Under the pieces are notes generated by a model. The model was not told the origin of the DNA and did not search any database. It saw only the letters and a list, made by a program, of their open reading frames with translations. From Acidobacteriota bacterium (GTDB taxonomy: Bacteria > Acidobacteriota > Terriglobia > UBA7540): 64,000 nucleotides of DNA. Both the position numbers and the translations under genes were made by a program. Below, one piece after another: positions 57,161-64,000 of the stretch (position 1 is the first letter of the stretch; the number at the start of each line of letters is the position of its first letter). Location: assembly GCA_021817045.1 (NCBI GenBank), contig JAKAWG010000010.1, positions 34,211 to 98,210 of the forward strand, given 5' to 3'.

Positions 57161-58624
57161 TTACACTGGGCCGGTGAGGTTCCGCAGATCAGCTCCGAGC
57201 AACGATGCTGCCTTTTCGATCCTGGCAAGTTGTCGCCCGACGCCCAGCGCGCAGTGGTGCGTAGGACCTTCGGCACACCAGCGGTTGATAAAAGTCGTCG
57301 GGTCCGAGCGAAAGCGGATGCGGCTATTGGTGTTGCCGATCTGGAGATGCTCGCCGCCGAGCGACTCGCCTTCGGCCACCAGGAATTTGAGGGTGCCGGC
57401 GGCCGTCTGAGTGAGGCCGAGAATCGTGACCAGGCCCTTACGGACGCTCGCTTCCACGCTCACCCCAAATCCGCGCTTGCCATGGTACAAGCCTAGCCCG
57501 CGCAGGACGGGACGGCCGTCTGCGATGGCTAGATGGAACGGGCCATCATGACCCATCAGGATAAATCCCTGGCGGAAGTCCATGGCATAAATTTCCGTGT
57601 AGCTGCCCCCGGCGCCCAGCAGGTCCATGATTTTCATGGCCTGGCAGTTTTTCAGATCGCCTTCTCCCGAACAGGGAATCCCGCGAGCCGTCAGCAACGA
57701 GCAGCCGGCGATGAGCCCCGCCTCCAGACGCTCGTAGCGATTTTGGTTCAGGCCGCGATAGTAGTAGGTCAAACCCTGAAGATCGAAGTCTTCCGCCAGG
57801 CGATCAAGGCCCACGGCCACCCGGCAGGCCCAAGTCATCTCTTCCGCCGAAGGCTTCTTCGCCAGCGGGTCGGAAGGACTGTCCTGGCTGATGTCGAAAA
57901 TCGAGCGCAGTTCGTCATCCTTGCGGCGAACATCCGCGTCCGTAGCGGCAACGACCCGCTCATCAAGGTCGCACATCTCCAGAACCTCAATGTGCGTTCC
58001 GAGTTGCGCGTGGTGCTGAGTGAAATCACTGTACATATCCAGCATTCCAGGGTAGGTGTGGCCGAGAAAGCCAATTCGCGCCCGGCGGAGGTTCCGAACC
58101 ACGCCCGCGGCTTCACACCATTGCCGAATTTCATCCCACGCGGCTTCGGCCGGGGCGGAAATTTCTCCGTCCGGCTCCAGCATTCCTGTGACGACGCGAA
58201 AAGGAATCCGGGCGCGGGCGAAGGCGCAGGAAATCTCCGGGACGCAACAGGCGCAACAGTTCGCCAGCCACTCCCCGGTGTCGGTGTGAGCGTAGTCGAG
58301 CGCGGCGATGGGCTGCAGATTTAGGACCACGACGGGAGCCTTAGCACGCTGGGCAACCGGCAGCACGGTCGAAGAAGTTGCGTACGTACCCACATAACAA
58401 AAGACCAAGTCCACTCCGGCGCGGAGAAAAGCGTCGCCGGTTTGCGCTCCCTTCGCGTCATCATCCACCAATCCGCCGCTCACGACGGTGGCCCATTCCG
58501 CGATCCTACTTTCCACCTTGCGCTGGTAGCCTTCCAGCCGCTCGCGCAGGCCGTCAAACTGTGGCCAGTAAGCGGCCAAGCCGATGCCAAACACTCCGAT
58601 GCTTGCTTTCTCGCGTTGTTTCAC
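57161..58624 (-). CDS. L-fucose/L-arabinose isomerase family protein
   Basis: IGVFGIGLAAYWPQFDGLRERLEGYQRKVE, VVLNLQPIAALDYAHTDTGEWLANCCACCVPEI, GHDGPFHLAIADGRPVLRGLGLYHGKRGFGVSVEASVRKGLVTILGL. Confidence 0.85.
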   Translation of the reverse strand: MKQREKASIGVFGIGLAAYWPQFDGLRERLEGYQRKVESRIAEWATVVSGGLVDDDAKGAQTGDAFLRAGVDLVFCYVGTYATSSTVLPVAQRAKAPVVVLNLQPIAALDYAHTDTGEWLANCCACCVPEISCAFARARIPFRVVTGMLEPDGEISAPAEAAWDEIRQWCEAAGVVRNLRRARIGFLGHTYPGMLDMYSDFTQHHAQLGTHIEVLEMCDLDERVVAATDADVRRKDDELRSIFDISQDSPSDPLAKKPSAEEMTWACRVAVGLDRLAEDFDLQGLTYYYRGLNQNRYERLEAGLIAGCSLLTARGIPCSGEGDLKNCQAMKIMDLLGAGGSYTEIYAMDFRQGFILMGHDGPFHLAIADGRPVLRGLGLYHGKRGFGVSVEASVRKGLVTILGLTQTAAGTLKFLVAEGESLGGEHLQIGNTNSRIRFRSDPTTFINRWCAEGPTHHCALGVGRQLARIEKAASLLGADLRNLTGPV

Positions 58625-58951
58625 GGCTCTCCTCGCTTAGCAGGACGCTGAAAAAGGGTGTAGAGGCGGCTTTACGCCGTCATCCGTTGGATTTATGGCG
58701 GGGTGAACCCGCATAAGCGCTAACTTAAGGCAGAATCCCCGTGCTGAGGGACCGTTACCCTCATCCGGGCGACAATCGGCAAGTCTGACCTTAACTTCCA
58801 ACTTCCCAGATGCCGACATAATATCGGGAGCAGTCGCCGGCCCTTGCAGGTTGGGGCGCTAACACGCCCTCGATTGTTTTCGGATGCGCCGTAAACCGAC
58901 AAGAGCGCCGCTCATGTCGGGCCGGGCTGCTCCCGGGCCACCCGCCCAGTG

Positions 58952-59647
58952 TCACTGCGTCTGGTGCAAAACGGTCTGGCTCACGTCCTTGCCGGAGGCT
59001 GGTTTGACATCGCCGTACACGGCATTGGACGTCTCGCCCGTGAGGGTCTGACTGCCGCCGCAGGTATTGGTACTCTGTACTGCAAGCGTGTCTAATGCCT
59101 GGTAGGTTAGGATCCCGCCTCCTGACGTGAATGTGCAGCTGTGGGTACCGCTAGGTGGTCCTACGAGATTGAGCTGGAAGCCATAGATCGCACACAAGCA
59201 GTCAGACGGGAACTCAAACTTGTGGCTGGAAACCTTACTGAAGTCGGGATTGGTAATGCTGAATGTCGCACTCGTCACATTGCCGTTGGAATCAGTGTCG
59301 AGCGCAATTCTCATCACTGAGCCTCTCAGCACCCGATTCGATGAGACAGCGCCGAATGACGAATAGTTGTCAGCCGGGCTAAAACCGAAACCCTTGTCCG
59401 TGGACCAGTACTGGATCCCCCACTGAACCGAGTTGTTTTCTACGGCGATCACGTACTGCATCCAAAACAGCGGCTTGTCCCGATAAGTCGATTGGGGATT
59501 GGTCTGCGGATAGCAATTCAACTGCAGCGAAAAGCCATTATTCCCGTCCGTGATCAAATCCCAATTGACCTGCAGGGTTACAATTAATTTCTGTAGACTC
59601 TGACAATTGTCGAAGAGAATCGCGTTGTTACTGCTGCTCAGGCCCAT
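58952..59647 (-). CDS. Hypothetical protein
   Basis: 231 aa ORF with RBS-like AGGGAGGTGACGA upstream; no recognised domain or signal peptide. Confidence 0.6.
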   Translation of the reverse strand: MGLSSSNNAILFDNCQSLQKLIVTLQVNWDLITDGNNGFSLQLNCYPQTNPQSTYRDKPLFWMQYVIAVENNSVQWGIQYWSTDKGFGFSPADNYSSFGAVSSNRVLRGSVMRIALDTDSNGNVTSATFSITNPDFSKVSSHKFEFPSDCLCAIYGFQLNLVGPPSGTHSCTFTSGGGILTYQALDTLAVQSTNTCGGSQTLTGETSNAVYGDVKPASGKDVSQTVLHQTQ

Positions 59648-60269
59648 GATTCGTCACCTCCCTCACTATTGCGTGTGCAAAGTTAGAGCAGGGTATAATC
59701 CAAGCTAAGGGTTGCCCGCATACGGGCGGTGTCTGTCAACCGGACTTTCCATTTTGTGTGATTTCCTGCCACGGTTCCAGACATTGTACATCGAATGCTC
59801 TATCGATTAGTAAATCTATATAAGCGGCCCTGGAACCCACTAGATTGTGACACAGGTCAGAGTTCTTGCAAGGGAAAACTTGGGGAAATTTGTTATGCAG
59901 CGGCGCTGGGTTCGGGCGTGGCCCTAGGTCGGAATCAAGGTGCGGTCCAGGAGAAGACGGAGAATGAAATTGGATCATCGCTCACCTCCAACGATTTTCG
60001 GGACACCTTCCGGCGTGTAAGTACCGCTTTATTGTCTCATCCCCTAATCCGAGGATGTCAAGCTCGTTCGAAAGCTCCTTTCGGAAGCGACAGTGCGTCC
60101 GTATGGGGCGTGGCACGCTGATGACGCGAGGATGCCTTTTCATGGCGAGTTTGTGGCCACTTGGTCCTGTCGGCTAACCGTTGAAGTGCCACTCGCATGC
60201 AAACGCCCCAGAAACGGGGTTCTGGGAAGTTGCTAGGGCACTTCAAGCCCAAACAGCTTAAGTTAGCGC

Positions 60270-61463
60270 TTATAGGGTGAACCCGCCGCTACCCAAGCTC
60301 GAGGGCTCTTTCATCAACCTGTTAGAACCTTGGTTGGTGAGCAGGGCGTGCGCGGTATAAACGGAAGGCAGAACACGCCGCCCATTGAGATACCCTAGAA
60401 TAACAGGCAAAATCGCGGCGCCATAGTTTTCGGGGAAATAGGCGACCGCGCCAATGAGGGGCGTTCCCTCCCGGCCCAGTTCCTCATCCAGCGCCGGATC
60501 GGGTCCCCAGCCTTGGGCCAAGATCGCCGTATATTTCTCCCTTCGCTTTTCGCGCACCGCTCGGATGGCGCCGCGCGCGCCCTCATCGTTCGCGGCGGCG
60601 ATCACCAGCCGCTCCCGGGGTCCGAGCGAACGGAGAACCCTTTGCGTGGCCATGTAGCCGCCCGTTTCATTGCCCTTGCTGTTCCGGTGAATCACTCGCC
60701 GGGTATTCACGCCGGGCAGGCGGTGCTCGAGGCCGGCCAGCGTCCCGATGACTCGCGACTGCGGCGCCCGGCCCGCATCGGTGAGTTCCAAGAGAAGAAT
60801 ACGATCGATGCACCCGCCCCACTCCCGCTCGGCAAATGCCCCCAGCGTTTCGCCGCCCAGCCATCCAACTTCGTAATTATTGACACCGAAATAGATCGCT
60901 TCCGGCTGCGGAATGTCAATGGCCAGCGTGGGAATGTGGGCTTTGGCGAACATGCTGGCCAGGACGGGAGCGGTCCGATAGTGAAAGTTATATTCGATCA
61001 TGAAATCCAGATTCTGTGTCAGCAACCACCGGGCATTCTCCATGGCCTTATCGGGGTCCTGATGATTATCCGCCACGATGAGCTCAGCGCGGTGCTTCCC
61101 GGCGGCATCAAGAAGACCTTCCGTCACCTTGCGGGAAAACCATTGGTCGGAGGAAAGCTGCGCATAACCGACGCGATAGGAACGATAACCCAGGCATAAC
61201 CGGTACTTTCGAGTCTGCACGTCGCGCAGCAGGTAGCCACGTTGCTCAAACGTACGCAACAGGCGAAAGGTGGTGCTGACGTCGAGGCCGGCCGCCCGGG
61301 CGATTTCGCTCAGCCGCATCTCGACGCCGGAGCTGCGGAGCGCGTCAAGGATGTCCAACGCCTTCGCCAGGACCTCAACGGTGTAGGTAGGCGGTTCTGG
61401 TTTAGTTCCAGGCCGCCCAGGCCGGGCCCTTGGAGACTTCGCGTCGTTTTGCTCGTCGCTCAC
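60270..61463 (-). CDS. Hybrid regulator: IclR-type winged HTH fused to sugar-binding periplasmic-binding-protein (LacI/RbsB-like) domain
   Basis: N-term YTVEVLAKALDILDALRSSGVEMRLSEIARAAGLDVSTTFRLLRTFEQRGYL (IclR HTH); C-term LDFMIEYNFHYRTAPVLASMFAKAHIPTLAIDIPQPEAIYFGVNNYEVGWLGGETLG...AAANDEGARGAI (type I PBP). Confidence 0.85.
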   Translation of the reverse strand: MSDEQNDAKSPRARPGRPGTKPEPPTYTVEVLAKALDILDALRSSGVEMRLSEIARAAGLDVSTTFRLLRTFEQRGYLLRDVQTRKYRLCLGYRSYRVGYAQLSSDQWFSRKVTEGLLDAAGKHRAELIVADNHQDPDKAMENARWLLTQNLDFMIEYNFHYRTAPVLASMFAKAHIPTLAIDIPQPEAIYFGVNNYEVGWLGGETLGAFAEREWGGCIDRILLLELTDAGRAPQSRVIGTLAGLEHRLPGVNTRRVIHRNSKGNETGGYMATQRVLRSLGPRERLVIAAANDEGARGAIRAVREKRREKYTAILAQGWGPDPALDEELGREGTPLIGAVAYFPENYGAAILPVILGYLNGRRVLPSVYTAHALLTNQGSNRLMKEPSSLGSGGFTL

Positions 61464-61637
61464 GTGTTTCGGTTCGCCTCGAACCGTCTTGGATGGGAAC
61501 TTCAGTGTACTTGTACAGCAATGGGCGCGGGCGTGTCAAGAATTTGCAATAAATCAAGACGATATTGCCTTGAGAGACAACCAGAGCCGCACCTGAGGAG
61601 ACCTGTAAATCCTTGCGGAGCGAGCTATCCCCGAAAT

Positions 61638-61715
61638 AAACGAGGAAAGTCCTCGCAATATTAGCTTGATAACCCCTCAAAAAACGAGGAAAGCCCTAAC
61701 AATATTGGGTTGACA
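61638..61715. repeat. Pair of about 34-bp direct repeats upstream of TonB receptor
   Basis: aaacgaggaaagtcctcgcaatattagcttgata (61638-61671) and aaacgaggaaagccctaacaatattgggttgaca (61682-61715), start-to-start 44 bp. Confidence 0.75.
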
Positions 61716-61738
61716 GCCAACGTCTTCGGGAGTAGTAT
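61710..61738 (+). promoter_or_regulatory. Sigma70-like promoter for TonB receptor gene
   Basis: TTGACA (61710-61715) - 17 nt - TAGTAT (61733-61738). Confidence 0.7.
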
Positions 61739-61858
61739 CCGAGCCACCAAAAGGCCAGTGCGAACCGCAGGGAAGCGGCGCGAGTCCGCCATCTTCGCAT
61801 GGCAGACTAAGCTCGCCGCTCATAACGTTACGGGGAAAACGGCCGGGGAGGGTGCTCC

Positions 61859-64000
61859 ATGAAATCCAAGGTCTTCTGCGCATTCCTGATTGGAACGTGT
61901 CTTCTCGTTTGCTTAGGTCAAAGTCGAATCGCCCTTTCGCAGGTTATCACGGGCGATATTGTTGGGACGGTTCGCGATCCAAGCGGCGGCGTCGTTCCCG
62001 GGGCGAAGGTTGTGTTGACGAATACGGGCACAGGTGTGCAAATCAGCACGGTTACGGACTCCAGCGGAAGTTATACTTTCCCGTGGCTGAAGCCCGGCCC
62101 CTACAGCGTGACGGTATCCAAGGCCGGGTTCCAATCCTCGACAATTTCCGACATCGAGTTGCGGGTCGGCCAGCGGGCGGAAGAGGACTTCGCTCTGCGC
62201 GTGGGAGCTGTGAGCACGAAAGTCACCGTCAGCGCCGGGGGTACTCCATTGCTGGACACGCAGACGTCCTCCGCCGGCCAGGTGATCTCGGACCGCAAGA
62301 TTATGCAACTACCTACCCCGATCACAAACGGCCGCAGCTTCATAGAATTAACCACCCTCGCGCCCGCGGTCACTCCCATCCTCAACGGGAATTCGCCGGC
62401 GACAAGCTGGACCGGGACCTCGGATGTTTCCGTAGGCGTGGCGGGACTGAGGGAATCCGACGTCAGTTACCTGATTGACGGCATCGAGACTCGCAACGCG
62501 CGCTTCGGCGCCGCCAACCAGCAGCCTTCCCTCGATACGATCCAGGAATTCAAGATGCAAACGAACGGCTTTTCCGCCGAGTATGGCCGCTCGGCATCGG
62601 TAGTGAACATGACCATAAAATCCGGCACGAACGCGTTCCACGGCGACGTTTATGAATTCAACCAGAACAGCGCCTTTAACGCCAATTCCTTCTTCACAAA
62701 TGAGGCGGGCTTGCCGATACCGCAGTACACCTTGAATGATTTTGGCGCGACGTTCGGCGGCCCGATCCGGAAGAACAAGACGTTCTTCTTTTTGGGATTC
62801 GAAGGCGAGCGCCTGCACCAGGCAACGTTCGGTAGCGCGCTCCTCCCCAGCGCCGGGCAGTGGAACGGTGACCTGGCGGACAACTCGACCGGCACGGGCA
62901 TTTTCCCGACCAGCTCGGCTTTTTGCGCGGCCAACCCCGGCTCCACTCGCTGCGTGAACGTAATCAATCCTTCCACCGGGCAGCCATTTCCGGGCAACGT
63001 GATTCCCACCACCATGTTGGACTCTCGCGCGCAGAAATGGCACGCTTTCAGCCCCGCGCCCAATGTCGCGAGCGCCGTAAACTCGCCCGCACTTCCCCTC
63101 TTTAACTATACGGCCACCCCGCTGGGCATACTTGACTACAACAAGGGCAGCGCTCGCATCGACCAGACGCTGACTTCGAAGGATCACCTTTACGGCAGCT
63201 ACAATGTTGAGGATGTGCCGCACATCGCGCCCAGCGTCATGCCGCTGGGAGGCCACACCTATCCTCTCCGGTCCCAAGTGGCCTCGCTCACGGAAGATCA
63301 CATTTTTTCTCCCACAATCGTTAACGAATTTCGCTTTGGATACAACCGCGGCAAGACTTTTCTGGTGGGTCAAGGTGCAAACACGGCCAACTATGCGGCT
63401 CAGTTCGGCTATACGAATACTTCGCCCAATCCCTTCGATTTTGGCGTGCCTGATGCCGGTATATCCGGATTCACCACCATCGGCTCCCCTAGCGAGTCGA
63501 TTGGCGCGATCGACCAGGATTTTCAATTTTCCGACAACCTGGACATCATGCATGGGAATCACGATCTGAAAGCAGGGCTTGACATAATGCGCGAGCGTTT
63601 TTTTCAAATTACGGACTTCGCCGGGATTCCCAGTTTCAGCTTCACCGGTCAATTTACCGGCTCCGGGCTCGGGGATATGCTGCTGGGTATTCCGTTCTCG
63701 GCCACCACGTCCGTGGGCAACTCGGCGCAAGACCTGCGGAGCACTTACTCAGCGGCATATTTCGAAGACGACTGGAGGGTAAAGCCACATCTTACGCTGA
63801 ACCTGGGCATCCGCTACGAATATGCAAATCCCCCGTATGACGTTTTCAACCATACCGAGTGGTTCAATCCGGCAATCGGCCAGATCCAGTATTCCTCCTT
63901 GCACCAGGTGCGCAATGGAGTTATCAATCCGGATTGGGACAATATCGCGCCCCGGTTGGGCTTTGCCTGGTCGCCAAGCTTTCTGAAGAACACCGTGATT
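61859..64000 (+). CDS. TonB-dependent receptor with carboxypeptidase-regulatory-like domain, truncated by right edge
   Basis: Own translation from ATG 61859: MKSKVFCAFLIGTCLLVCLGQSRIALSQVITGDIVGTVRDPSGGVVPGAKVVLTNTGTG...SYLIDGIETRNARFGAANQQPSLDTIQEFKMQTNGFSAEYGRSASVVNMTIKSGTN; open to the window end. Confidence 0.94.
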   Translation, partial: MKSKVFCAFLIGTCLLVCLGQSRIALSQVITGDIVGTVRDPSGGVVPGAKVVLTNTGTGVQISTVTDSSGSYTFPWLKPGPYSVTVSKAGFQSSTISDIELRVGQRAEEDFALRVGAVSTKVTVSAGGTPLLDTQTSSAGQVISDRKIMQLPTPITNGRSFIELTTLAPAVTPILNGNSPATSWTGTSDVSVGVAGLRESDVSYLIDGIETRNARFGAANQQPSLDTIQEFKMQTNGFSAEYGRSASVVNMTIKSGTNAFHGDVYEFNQNSAFNANSFFTNEAGLPIPQYTLNDFGATFGGPIRKNKTFFFLGFEGERLHQATFGSALLPSAGQWNGDLADNSTGTGIFPTSSAFCAANPGSTRCVNVINPSTGQPFPGNVIPTTMLDSRAQKWHAFSPAPNVASAVNSPALPLFNYTATPLGILDYNKGSARIDQTLTSKDHLYGSYNVEDVPHIAPSVMPLGGHTYPLRSQVASLTEDHIFSPTIVNEFRFGYNRGKTFLVGQGANTANYAAQFGYTNTSPNPFDFGVPDAGISGFTTIGSPSESIGAIDQDFQFSDNLDIMHGNHDLKAGLDIMRERFFQITDFAGIPSFSFTGQFTGSGLGDMLLGIPFSATTSVGNSAQDLRSTYSAAYFEDDWRVKPHLTLNLGIRYEYANPPYDVFNHTEWFNPAIGQIQYSSLHQVRNGVINPDWDNIAPRLGFAWSPSFLKNTVI

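Noticed and set aside
62348-63730. 460-aa minus-strand ORF at right edge
   Set aside because: Antisense to the TonB receptor read from 61859, which has strong domain signatures.
1-64000. CRISPR arrays, tRNA and rRNA genes, integrases or IS transposases
   Set aside because: None recognised by reading; no regularly spaced repeat array and no transposase or integrase-like ORF in the track.

Overview
The window looks like a GC-rich chromosomal segment from an Acidobacteriota-like genome. That placement is an inference from the gene content: CnaB/carboxypeptidase-regulatory TonB receptors, ASPIC/UnbV VCBS proteins, Tat-exported glycoside hydrolases and dispersed palindromic intergenic repeats. 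From left to right it carries: gcvT (partial, left edge); an NCS1-like permease; a large Tat-exported six-hairpin-type glycosidase candidate; purM; a zinc MDR dehydrogenase; a tmRNA (ssrA, minus strand); a minus-strand block with two ASPIC/UnbV paralogs, a TlpA-like thioredoxin, an outer-membrane beta-barrel candidate, a penta-heme cytochrome/TPR protein and a TonB receptor; an OPT transporter; a PHA locus (phaA, phaB, phaR, phasin, short PhaE-like, class III phaC, SDR); a P1B ATPase; a DrrAB-like ABC exporter; a two-gene putative restriction-modification module on apparently lower-GC DNA; a GH3 beta-glucosidase; a GDSL hydrolase flanked by inverted repeats; a lipid kinase; two tandem peroxiredoxin-like genes; pstSCAB-phoU; an undescribed-looking LuxR/Cys-rich divergent locus; an SPL-like radical SAM protein; dtd; proline dehydrogenase; a fucose/arabinose-isomerase-like protein; an unusual IclR-HTH/periplasmic-binding hybrid regulator; and a TonB receptor running off the right edge. 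The most interesting observation is that the two tandem peroxiredoxin-like genes (44966-45430 and 45569-46102) each contain one in-frame UGA exactly at the peroxidatic cysteine position (AFTGG-U-x-x-EL). Each UGA is followed, after the same 23-nt spacing, by a small G-containing-loop hairpin. They are probably selenoproteins that the ORF track splits in two. No database searches were run; all family assignments are by reading motifs.
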